A stretch of DNA of 14,732 bases, from assembly GCA_020631675.1 (NCBI GenBank), contig JAHDGT010000061.1, positions 1 to 14,732 of the forward strand, read 5' to 3'. Shown here one piece after another: positions 7,399 through 14,732 of the stretch. Positions within the stretch are counted from its first letter, which is position 1. Each line of letters opens with the position of its first letter. The position numbers were made by a program, and so were the translations under genes. The stretch is from Bacteroidota bacterium. GTDB taxonomy: Bacteria; Bacteroidota; Bacteroidia; Chitinophagales; UBA2359. Under the pieces are notes generated by a model. That model saw nothing but the letters and a program-made list of their open reading frames with translations, ran no database searches and was not told where the DNA came from.

Positions 7399-7618
7399 GG
7401 GCACATACCCGCAATAAAAAGGGCTTGTTTTTTCACTCAATATGAATCGGTAATGGGGCAAATTATTTTTATCCGGCAAAAAGACGTTATGCTATAACGT
7501 CTCTACGGTTTATCCCCTTTTTACTGCGGGTACCGGGCTATCCGTTGCAATTCGGGGCTTGTCTGCTGCTTCGCTGGCAGGGCTAAAAATGGCTACCTCT
7601 GGGCCGCCTTTTTAGCCC
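7399..7618 (-). repeat. Composite intergenic repeat, copy 3 (inverted)
   Basis: This fills the gap between coaE and the next lipoprotein. Read on the minus strand it has the same order as the other copies. First comes a hairpin whose 10-bp arms are GGGCTAAAAA (7580-7589) and TTTTTAGCCC (7609-7618). Next is block A (7523-7544 core, with CGGATAGCCCGGT and CCGCAGT). Then comes block B, an inverted repeat with arms AGACGTTAT and ATAACGTCT (7482-7502) and a CTAC flank. Last is block C (7399-7426, TTTTTATTGCGGG). Block C ends about 15 nt before the coaE start, so the element lies in the coaE leader or promoter region. I see no ORF here. The remainder (7619-7693) shows nothing I recognise. Confidence 0.7.
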
Positions 7619-7693
7619 GCCGCTCAGGGCGCATCCAAGCCCCTCATTTCCACTCCTATCCCTTGTGCGGAAAATCAGAGCGTGTTTAGGTAT

Positions 7694-8401
7694 TTAAAAG
7701 TAGGCGAAAATCTTGCTGATCCGTACATTCATATCCTTCAGAATAGGCTCTGATGTAGATACTGGCTCATCCCCTACTACTTTAGCGAATTCTTGTTGGG
7801 GTATTTTACTGATGTCGGTATCATAGCTGAAAACGGCACTGAAGCCCGCTGGCTCGCCCAGCTCACCTCCTTCCCATCCGGCTACGGTACCTCCGTAATC
7901 CCAATCAAAACCCCAGATCGTGAAATCTACTTTATTGACTTGAACCACCTTTGCCAATAAGGTACCGATCTTCACTCCTTGTATGGTCTGGTAGGGCGAC
8001 TGTCTATGATCCACGGTCACTCTCGCTATTTGCTTGAACTCCGCACCGTCTTTCCACAATACTCTTACTTCTTCCGCCTTAGCACCAAAAATGCGTGTCC
8101 CTAAAGCGAACATCCCCTCCCCTAAATGGAGGCTGTCTCGTTTTACGTTTTTAGCACCGAACAACTCTATCAGATCCGCTTCACTCATATCTTTTTTGAT
8201 CAGACCGAATCGCTCACCCGGAATAATGAGGTGATCGTTTTTTTTATCAGCTTCTTTTTGTGCGCTTGTATCCTTGGACTTTTTCGCCCCGTTCCCGTTC
8301 CCACCACTTGATTCACAAGCGGAGAACAGTAACATACTACAACTAAGAAGAGCGATCCATGTGAACGACAAAAGTCTATTGTTAGCTATTCTATTTTTCA
8401 T
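7694..8401 (-). CDS. Lipoprotein of unknown function
   Basis: This 235-residue protein starts at the ATG at 8401. A longer start at 8440 would put 13 polar residues before the signal peptide. The signal peptide has a hydrophobic core (WIALLSCSMLLF) and an FSAC lipobox with Cys at residue 29. A low-complexity Gly/Ser/Lys linker follows (about 30-55). The folded part begins IIPGERFGLIKKDMSEADL and continues with LFGAKNVKRD, a GT-containing strand (ALGTRIFG), VRVLWKDG and a Trp/Gly-rich stretch (FDWDYGGTVAGWEGGEL). The pattern of a 'GLI...dL...fG' opening followed by a strand-rich body resembles a group of uncharacterised Bacteroidota lipoproteins, but I do not recognise a named family. It stands alone between two repeat-bearing intergenic regions, and its promoter is not evident. 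Confidence 0.75.
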   Translation of the reverse strand: MKNRIANNRLLSFTWIALLSCSMLLFSACESSGGNGNGAKKSKDTSAQKEADKKNDHLIIPGERFGLIKKDMSEADLIELFGAKNVKRDSLHLGEGMFALGTRIFGAKAEEVRVLWKDGAEFKQIARVTVDHRQSPYQTIQGVKIGTLLAKVVQVNKVDFTIWGFDWDYGGTVAGWEGGELGEPAGFSAVFSYDTDISKIPQQEFAKVVGDEPVSTSEPILKDMNVRISKIFAYF

Positions 8402-8483
8402 ACAGATGTGATTTTCTTTTCTGACCGAACTACCTACCAAGTGTGCGAGGGATAGTAGTGGTTATGAAGCGGCTGAATGCGCC

Positions 8484-8541
8484 CTGTTTGGCGGCATAGC
8501 GGGGCTGATCAGAGGAAGACACCGCTATGCCTGCCAAACAG
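8484..8541. repeat. Long imperfect hairpin preceding composite repeat copy 2
   Basis: CTGTTTGGCGGCATAGCGG (8484-8502) pairs with CCGCTATGCCTGCCAAACAG (8522-8541). The match is complete except for one extra base in the right arm, and the loop is 19 nt. It directly abuts block A of repeat copy 2, just as the hairpin at 7580-7618 precedes block A of copy 3, so it is probably part of the same element. It has no T tract on either strand and is not an obvious terminator. Confidence 0.65.
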
Positions 8542-8701
8542 CAGCAGGCAGCCGCTGAATTTGAACGGATAGCCCGGTGACCGCAGTGAAAGCTTGCGCT
8601 TTCTTAGACTCGAGACATGAGATTTGAGTAGAGAGACTTTCGTACAGTACGCCTGTTCATTTCCTACTGCTAGCGCAGGCTTTTATTGCGGGCACGCACC
8701 C
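8542..8701 (+). repeat. Composite intergenic repeat, copy 2
   Basis: Block A (8542-8598) carries AACGGATAGCCCGGT and CGCAGTGAAAG and aligns to bases 1-57 with 7 mismatches and no gaps. Block C (8675-8701) carries GGCTTTTATTGCG and aligns to 149-175 with 3 mismatches. The middle (8599-8674) lacks a clean ACGTT palindrome but holds GTAGAGA and a small CGTAC/GTACG stem that may be a decayed block B. It occupies most of the roughly 440-nt gap between the giant gene and the lipoprotein gene. I see nothing recognisable in 8402-8483. Confidence 0.75.
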
Positions 8702-8730
8702 AAATATAAAATAGAAACGGCAAACCTATT

Positions 8731-8771
8731 GAAAAAAGAAAGCCCCGCTTCGACGAATCGAAGCAGGGCTT
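8731..8771 (-). terminator. Intrinsic terminator of the giant repeat protein gene
   Basis: Read on the minus strand, a 14-bp stem (AAGCCCTGCTTCGA with TCGAAGCGGGGCTT, one mismatch, 8740-8771) encloses a TTCG tetraloop and is followed by TCTTTTTTC. It lies 73 nt past the stop codon of the giant gene. The stem, stable loop and T tract make this the clearest terminator in the window. Confidence 0.88.
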
Positions 8772-8844
8772 ATACGCATTATTTCAAGTACCGATTTTGG
8801 AGGAACTCCGCAACGGACTGTCTAATGCGGTTATTCAGGTCGTT

Positions 8845-11800
8845 TTATTGCTTGATGAATCGACCTTCCGTTACACCTAACGGACTGTTGATTTTCAAGA
8901 AATAGATACTTGCCGGTAGATGATCGATCTCAACGCGTACCATGTTCATACCTGGTGTAGCTTTCACTTTCTGCTCAACTACTTTCTTGCCTTCGGCATC
9001 AAAAGCGGTCAATACTGTTTCGTTCTCGCTACCACTGAAGAAAGATACATAGATGCTTTCGCGAGCAGGAACAGGCGCGATGCTTGACAATTCTAATTTG
9101 TCATCGTTTTCGCTACCTGGCTTCATGTTCTTCTGAGCGTTGTTACCGCCACCGTCGAACTCCATACCATCAACAGCACCGCTGTCGTCGCCATCACAGC
9201 CTGATACTTGTACGATCACGTAAGCCGTATCACACTCACCGAATTCGTTACAACCAATGATCTCAATGGTTTCTAAACCTGTGAACAATGGTAGAGAAGT
9301 GTACTGTAAGCAACCGTTAGGCAACAACTGTAATGAACAGTTATAGGTTGTGTTCGCACTTGAGATGGTGATCGTACCTGTGATATCGCAGAACTCAGGG
9401 CAGATCTCAATTGGTGTCATTGGATCAACGCATAAGTAAGAGTAATCACTGCAATCTGAATCAGTTACGATAACTGTTACTGTTGCTTGATCACATAAGC
9501 CTTCGTCATCACAGATTTGGTAGATGAATACATCTTCACCTGTGAAGCCAGGATCCGGTGTATAGATCACCTGACCATCAACGATGGTGATCGTACCATT
9601 CTCAGGCTCATCCAATACAGTGATCGTTAATGGATCGCCATTAGGGTCATTATCATTAGATAAGATATTGATGATAACTGGTGCGTTCATTTCAGTAGAC
9701 GAAGCATCATCAACTGCTATTGGTGGCACATTGTCACAAAGACCATCTTCAGTAATAATGATCGTTACGATCACTGTTTCGCACTCACCCGCTTCATTAC
9801 AAGCTGTAAGTTCTAATATCTGCGTAAGACCTGCAGTTCCAGGAAGGGCAACAAACTCGATACACTGATCTTCGATCGTGATACCACAATCGTACAATGT
9901 AGTGTAGTCCGTGATCGTCCATTCACCCTCTAAGCAGTACTCAGGACAGATGATCTCTGGCGTAATAGGCGCAGTACAGATCTCTAATGTCCAAGGATCA
10001 CAAGGCTCTTCACATTCTTCAACCGTTACTACTACTTGCTCAACACCGATACAGCCGCTCGCGTCTGTAACCGTTACAGAGTATAAGGTAGTAATGCTTG
10101 GTGCTACACTGATGGTAGAACCTGTCGCACCTGTACTCCAAATGTAGCTTACACCACCAGAAGCCGTTAAGGTCGCGAATTCACCTTCGCAGATTGGCTC
10201 AGCAGGACCAGAAGCAGTGATATCAGCAGAAGCACCGATCGTTACGGTTACTTGATCTGTATCCGTACAACCGTTCGCATCTGTAACTGTAACTGTGTAT
10301 GTAGTAGTGTTGATCGGCGATACGCTTACAGTCTGACCAACAGCACCTGTGCTCCATACGTAGCTTACGCCACCCGTAGCATTCAATACTGTACATTCAG
10401 CACCACAAGTTTCTACGTCCGGACCAGCGTCAGCTGTAGGACCATCGCTTACGAATACCGTTACTGTATCTGTATCAGAACAGCCGTTACCGTCTGTTAC
10501 CGTTACTGTATAGGTAGTTGTTGCAGTAGGCGCTACAGAAATAACAGCACCAGTCGCACCATTACTCCAAGTGTAGTTCGCACCTCCAGAAGCAGATAAT
10601 GTAGTTGTCGCACCAGCACAAATGGTCTGGTCAACACCCGCATCAGCGTCTAAGTCTTCAACAATTACAGTTACTGCATCAGTAGCAGAACAACCGCTCG
10701 CATCGCTCACTGTTACCGTATAAGTTGTAGTAACTGTTGGGGATACTGAGATCGTAGCACCCGTAGCACCTGTGTTCCAGCTATATGCTGTACCACCAGA
10801 AGCGGTCAGCGTAGCAGATGAACCAGAGCAAATCACTTGATCCGCACCTGCATAAGCATCACCAGAACCAACCATTACAGTTACTTGATCCGTAGCTGAA
10901 CAGCCTGACGCATTCGTAACTGTTACTGTATATGTAGTGGTTGCTGTTGGTGATACAGTAACCGTAGCACCAGAAGCACCATTACTCCAAGCATAGTTAA
11001 CACCACCTGAAGCAGTCAGGTTCGTTGCTCCACCGGCACAGATACTTTGATCCGCACCCGCGTTCGCAGCAACCGAAGAACTAACTTCTACTGTAGCACT
11101 TGCTACATCAGAACATCCACCTGAACCAGTAACAGTCACCGTATAGGTAGTAGTACTGGATGGGGAAACATTGATCGTAGCACCAGTCGCGCCATTACTC
11201 CATACATAGCTTGAACCACCAGTAGCGGTCAAGGTCGCCATATCTCCATTACAGATACTCTGGTCAGGTCCAGCCGTCGCGTCAATTGAATCACTAACAA
11301 TCACAGTTACTGAATCAACATCTGTACAACCATTGGCATCTGTCACATTAACAGTATAAGTAGTCGTTGTAGTGGGTGAAACGCTTATGGTAGCTCCAGT
11401 TGCTCCATTACTCCAGCTGTACGCTGTACCACCAGATGCGGTTAAGATAACCGTACCACCAGCGCAGATCGTTTGATCCGCACCTGCGTTAGCACTTACG
11501 GTACTTACAGTAACAGTTACCGCATCAGTTGCTGTACAACCAGCCGCATTCGTAACAGTTACAGTATAAGTAGTAGTTACTGATGGAGAAACATTGATCG
11601 TTGCTCCTGTAGAACCATTATTCCAAACATAGCTTGTACCACCAGAAGCCGTCAAGGTAGCAGATTCACCTTCGCAAATCGTTTGGTCCGCACCTGCATC
11701 AGCAATACCCGCTCCAACAAATACCGTTACTTGATCTGTATCAGTACAGCCATTAGCTCCTGTTACGGTTACAGTATAAGTAGTAGTAGCAGAAGGTGAT

Positions 11801-14732
11801 ACAGAAATCGTTGCTCCTGTAGAACCGTTATTCCAAGCATAGCTCGCACCACCAGAAGCGGTCAAGGTAGCAGAACCACCTTCACAGATCGTTTGATCCG
11901 CACCCGCGTTCGCAGTAATGTCATTTACTATTACTGTTACATTATCCGTATTAGAACAACCACTCGCATCTGTTACAGTCACGGTATAAGTTGTGGTTGA
12001 TGTTGGAGACACACTTACAACAGCGCCAGAAGCACCATTACTCCAGCTGTAATTCACACCGCCAGAAGCTGTAAGCGTAGCAGATTCGCCATTACAGATC
12101 GTCTGATCAGGTCCTGCTTCCGCAGTCGCTGATCCTACTGTTACTGTTACGGCATCCGTATCGGTACAACCAGCAGCATCTGTTACAGTTACGGTATATG
12201 TTGTGGTTGATGTTGGCGATACTGCGATAGTCGCACCCGTAGCACCATTACTCCAGCTGTAGCTCACACCACCAGAAGCAGATAAGCTTGCTGTTTCACC
12301 CGCACAAATCGTTTGATCAGGACCAGCGTTAGCCGTTGCTGAACTCACTACAACTGTTACATCATCTGTATCTGTACAGCCTGCTGCATTAGTTACAGTT
12401 ACTGTATATGTTGTCGTAACTGTTGGAACTACCGTATTCGTAGCACCTAAAGCACCATTACTCCAAGCATAGCTTGTTCCACCAGTAGCCACTAATGTAG
12501 CCGCACTACCAGAACAAATCGATTGACCAGCACCTGCATCCGCAACAAAGTCAGTTACAAATACGGTCACTTGATCAACAGTAGAACAAGTACCATCACT
12601 AATAGTAACGGTGTAAGTTGTAGTTGTTGTTGGTGAAACTGTAGCCGAAGCAGTAGTAGCACCTGTACTCCATACATAGCTTGTACCGCCAGAAGCAGTG
12701 ATCGTAGCCACAGCACCCGCACAGATCGTTTGATCAGCACCCGCACTTGCAGAGATAGTATTCACTGTTACTGTTGTATTCGCTACATCTTCACAACCCG
12801 CCGCATCTGTAACAGTTACAGAATAAGTTGTGGTTGCTGTTGGTGATACGTTAATGGTAGCACTTGTCGCACCATTGCTCCAAGCGTAAGCAACACCACC
12901 AGAAGCGGTTAAGCTCGCACTTCCACCTGTACAGATATTTTGCGGAGGCGTTACTGTTGCAATTGCATTACCAACAGTTACCGTAACAACATCTGAATCT
13001 GTACAGCCATTAGCATCTGTACCTGTTACCGTATACGTAGTTGTAGCTGCTGGAGAAACCGTGATAGTAGATCCAGTAGCTCCGTTACTCCAAGAATAAC
13101 TTACAGCACCTGATGCCGTTAATGTTACGCTTGAACCATCACAAATCACTTGATCAGGAGAAGCTTCTACATCAGGCGTAGTAACAATTACAGTTACCGC
13201 ATCAGAATCAGTACAGCCGTTAGCATCAGTTACGTTAACCGTATAAGTAGTGGTCGCACTTGGTGAAACTGTGATCGTGGATCCAGTAGCACCATTACTC
13301 CAAGAGTAGCTAACACCACCAGAAGCGGTCAATGTAGCAGAAGCACCTGCACATATCGTTTGGTCGGCTCCTGCATCAGCAGTTGCCTGACTTATTGTTA
13401 CCATTACTTGATCAACAGCCTCACAGCCATTAGCTCCAGTAATTGTTACACTATATGTAGTATTCGCTGAAGGAGATACTGTAATAGCAGCACCTGTAGC
13501 ACCATTACTCCAAGCGTAGCTAACACCACCAGAGGCAGTTAAAGTAGCAGAGGCTCCTTCACATACTGTTTGGTCAGGACCAGCACTTGCAGCAAATGTA
13601 TTCACAGTTACAGTTGAAGTAGCAATATCCTCACAACCAGCTGCATCCGTTACAGTAACACTGTAAGTAGTCGTTGCTGTTGGTGATACATTAATAGTTG
13701 CGCTTGTCGCACCATTACTCCAAGCGTAAGCAATACCACCAGAAGCGGTGAGCGTTGCCATCTCGCCAGCACAAATGCTTTGGTCTGGTGTAGCTGTTGC
13801 CACAACACCACCAACTGTTACAGTTACCACATCGGTATCTGTACAGCCATTCGCATCAGTAACTGTTACCGTGTAAGTAGTCGTTACTGTTGGTGATACT
13901 GCAATACTAGCACCCGTAGCACCTGTATTCCAAGAATAGCTCACACCACCTGTTGCTGTTAATGTTACTGTTTCACCAGAACATAACAACTGATCAGGAC
14001 CAGCATTCGCATCCGCAGAATTAACTACTACTGTTACTTCGTCTGTAGAAGTACAACCAGCAGCACTTGTTGAAGTCACAATGTATGTTGTTGTTACAGT
14101 TGGAGCTACTGTAATCGTAGCACCTGTTGAACCATTACTCCAAACATAGCTTGCTCCACCAGAAGCGGTCAATGTTGCGGAACCACCTTCACAAATCGTT
14201 TGATCCGCACCAGCATCAACGGTATTATTTTCAACATTAACAGTCACTTGATCAGTTGCTACACAGTCGTTAGCTCCAGTAATAGTAACCGTATATGTTG
14301 TTGTACTCGATGGTGAAACTGTGATCGCACTACCTGTTGCACCATTACTCCATGCATAGCTAGCACCTCCCGATGCAGTTATCGTAGCACTTGCGCCTTC
14401 GCAGATTGTTTGGTCAGGACCAGCACTTGCACTAAAGCTATTCACTGTTACAGTTACAGAAGCTACATCTTCACAGCCTGCTGCATCAGATACAGTTACC
14501 GTATAAGTGGTAGTAGCTGTTGGACTAACACTAATACCTGCTGTATTAGCACCTGTACTCCAAGCATAAGCAGAACCACCCGAAGCGGCTAATTCCGCAC
14601 ATTCACCTTCACAGATCGTCTGAGCAGGAGATATGCTCGCTGTAGCGTCGCCAACTGTTACAGTTACCGTCGCGTCATCCGTACAGCCGTTAGCGTCGGT
14701 CGCTGTAACGGTATAAGTGGTCGTAGCAGTAG
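8845..14732 (-). CDS. Giant T9SS-secreted Ig-like repeat protein (adhesin-like), 5' end outside the window
   Basis: The visible part is the C-terminal 1,961 residues. The frame is open to the right edge, so the GTG at 14445 is only an internal codon and the true start lies beyond 14732. From the N-side the order is 22 complete Ig-like repeats plus one partial (14732-10021), a Cys-rich module (10014-9736), and a bacterial Ig-like domain (9732-9456) with VDDASSTEMNAPVIINILSN and DPGFTGEDVFIYQICDDEG. A second Cys-rich module follows (9453-9196), then an acidic Gly/Asn linker and a T9SS type A sorting domain (about 9093-8848, from SIAPVPARESI to SIYFLKI and FIKQ). The sorting domain implies export through the type IX system and attachment to, or release from, the cell surface. 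Adhesion or a surface-layer role is inference. No Lys, Arg or His occurs before the last 95 residues. Confidence 0.93.
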   Translation of the reverse strand, partial: TATTTYTVTATDANGCTDDATVTVTVGDATASISPAQTICEGECAELAASGGSAYAWSTGANTAGISVSPTATTTYTVTVSDAAGCEDVASVTVTVNSFSASAGPDQTICEGASATITASGGASYAWSNGATGSAITVSPSSTTTYTVTITGANDCVATDQVTVNVENNTVDAGADQTICEGGSATLTASGGASYVWSNGSTGATITVAPTVTTTYIVTSTSAAGCTSTDEVTVVVNSADANAGPDQLLCSGETVTLTATGGVSYSWNTGATGASIAVSPTVTTTYTVTVTDANGCTDTDVVTVTVGGVVATATPDQSICAGEMATLTASGGIAYAWSNGATSATINVSPTATTTYSVTVTDAAGCEDIATSTVTVNTFAASAGPDQTVCEGASATLTASGGVSYAWSNGATGAAITVSPSANTTYSVTITGANGCEAVDQVMVTISQATADAGADQTICAGASATLTASGGVSYSWSNGATGSTITVSPSATTTYTVNVTDANGCTDSDAVTVIVTTPDVEASPDQVICDGSSVTLTASGAVSYSWSNGATGSTITVSPAATTTYTVTGTDANGCTDSDVVTVTVGNAIATVTPPQNICTGGSASLTASGGVAYAWSNGATSATINVSPTATTTYSVTVTDAAGCEDVANTTVTVNTISASAGADQTICAGAVATITASGGTSYVWSTGATTASATVSPTTTTTYTVTISDGTCSTVDQVTVFVTDFVADAGAGQSICSGSAATLVATGGTSYAWSNGALGATNTVVPTVTTTYTVTVTNAAGCTDTDDVTVVVSSATANAGPDQTICAGETASLSASGGVSYSWSNGATGATIAVSPTSTTTYTVTVTDAAGCTDTDAVTVTVGSATAEAGPDQTICNGESATLTASGGVNYSWSNGASGAVVSVSPTSTTTYTVTVTDASGCSNTDNVTVIVNDITANAGADQTICEGGSATLTASGGASYAWNNGSTGATISVSPSATTTYTVTVTGANGCTDTDQVTVFVGAGIADAGADQTICEGESATLTASGGTSYVWNNGSTGATINVSPSVTTTYTVTVTNAAGCTATDAVTVTVSTVSANAGADQTICAGGTVILTASGGTAYSWSNGATGATISVSPTTTTTYTVNVTDANGCTDVDSVTVIVSDSIDATAGPDQSICNGDMATLTATGGSSYVWSNGATGATINVSPSSTTTYTVTVTGSGGCSDVASATVEVSSSVAANAGADQSICAGGATNLTASGGVNYAWSNGASGATVTVSPTATTTYTVTVTNASGCSATDQVTVMVGSGDAYAGADQVICSGSSATLTASGGTAYSWNTGATGATISVSPTVTTTYTVTVSDASGCSATDAVTVIVEDLDADAGVDQTICAGATTTLSASGGANYTWSNGATGAVISVAPTATTTYTVTVTDGNGCSDTDTVTVFVSDGPTADAGPDVETCGAECTVLNATGGVSYVWSTGAVGQTVSVSPINTTTYTVTVTDANGCTDTDQVTVTIGASADITASGPAEPICEGEFATLTASGGVSYIWSTGATGSTISVAPSITTLYSVTVTDASGCIGVEQVVVTVEECEEPCDPWTLEICTAPITPEIICPEYCLEGEWTITDYTTLYDCGITIEDQCIEFVALPGTAGLTQILELTACNEAGECETVIVTIIITEDGLCDNVPPIAVDDASSTEMNAPVIINILSNDNDPNGDPLTITVLDEPENGTITIVDGQVIYTPDPGFTGEDVFIYQICDDEGLCDQATVTVIVTDSDCSDYSYLCVDPMTPIEICPEFCDITGTITISSANTTYNCSLQLLPNGCLQYTSLPLFTGLETIEIIGCNEFGECDTAYVIVQVSGCDGDDSGAVDGMEFDGGGNNAQKNMKPGSENDDKLELSSIAPVPARESIYVSFFSGSENETVLTAFDAEGKKVVEQKVKATPGMNMVRVEIDHLPASIYFLKINSPLGVTEGRFIKQ
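9196..10014 (-). other. Two paralogous Cys-rich modules flanking an Ig-like domain
   Basis: Within the giant gene, modules at 10014-9736 and 9453-9196 share one pattern. It runs Cys, a short gap, Cys, TPxEIICPEYC or TPIEICPEFC, a TI strand, TxYxC, a Cys before an E/QF/Y..LP..GL segment, and finally CNExGEC. Roughly eight Cys positions correspond between the two, which suggests conserved disulfides in an extracellular fold. The Ig-like domain between them (9732-9456) resembles the cadherin-like or Big_9 type. I do not recognise a named family for the Cys-rich module. Confidence 0.65.
10021..14732 (-). repeat. Tandem Ig-like repeat array, 22 full units plus a partial
   Basis: The unit is about 70 residues (210 bp, measured directly at 11675, 11885, 12095 and 12305). 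A typical unit reads AGxDQTICxGxxATLTASGG, then SYxWSNGATGATIxVSP, then TTTYTVTVTDANGC and xDxVTVxV. Each unit has a Cys about 7 residues in and another about 52 residues in, probably an intradomain disulfide. This fits the Ig-like domains associated with CHU_C-type proteins of Bacteroidota. Units vary by at most a residue: the one ending near 12540 is 69 residues, and a few near the C-terminal end are 71. Extra Cys occur in the unit starting with ISPAQTIC and in the AGPDVETCGAEC unit. Confidence 0.9.

Noticed and set aside
7385..7414. TTG start for coaE at 7414
   Set aside because: The ten extra residues come from block C of the repeat, and the ATG at 7384 gives the normal family length.
10252..10599. 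Long plus-strand ORFs inside the repeat array
   Set aside because: They are antisense shadows of the repeats. Their Cys/Arg/Tyr/Thr-rich translations mirror the complement of the unit codons and have no domain signature.
14410..14445. GTG at 14443-14445 as the start of the giant gene
   Set aside because: The same frame continues upstream without a stop to 14732 and encodes another full Ig unit and part of one more, so the GTG is an internal Val codon.
10021..14732. Regular spacing as a CRISPR or satellite DNA array
   Set aside because: The 210-bp period is a multiple of three, the frame is open throughout, and differences are mostly synonymous or conservative, so it is protein repeats.

Overview
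The window looks like chromosomal DNA of a Bacteroidota member, probably from the Chitinophagales/Saprospirales side of the phylum. The reasons are a type IX secretion (T9SS) C-terminal sorting domain, Ig-like repeats of the CHU_C-associated kind, the gene set DoxX/BT_3928-like - DUF1599 - folP - cdaA, A-rich leaders without Shine-Dalgarno sequences, and several SPII lipoproteins. I cannot name the species.

Layout. Bases 1-177 are an intergenic composite repeat. From 3096 down to 178 on the minus strand runs a probable three-gene operon: a two-repeat DUF1599 protein, a DoxX/MauE-type membrane protein with a thioredoxin-like C-terminus, and a DppB/OppB-type ABC permease. Divergent from it, across a short region holding a perfect 11-bp inverted repeat, lie folP (dihydropteroate synthase) and cdaA (membrane diadenylate cyclase, c-di-AMP synthesis) on the plus strand. 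A hairpin at 5025-5057 separates cdaA from a convergent minus-strand group: coaE, then a lipoprotein with two divergent FKBP-like domains, then a TPR lipoprotein. A small lipoprotein of unknown function (8401-7694) is bracketed by repeat-filled intergenic DNA.

The last 5.9 kb is one minus-strand gene that is still open at the right edge. It encodes the C-terminal 1,961 residues of a giant secreted protein: 22 full Ig-like repeats of about 70 residues plus one partial, two cysteine-rich modules flanking a bacterial Ig-like domain, and a T9SS sorting domain. A strong intrinsic terminator lies downstream.

Most of the genes are housekeeping or envelope functions: folate and CoA synthesis, c-di-AMP signalling and lipoproteins. 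Three observations stand out. Three intergenic regions share a multi-part repeat (hairpin - AACGGATAGCCCGGT block - ACGTT palindrome - GGCTTTTATTGCG block) in the same internal order. The giant protein has about 1,866 consecutive residues with no Lys, Arg or His. Its Ig repeats also follow a higher-order period of four units (840 bp). I found no evidence of a new defence or mobile system.
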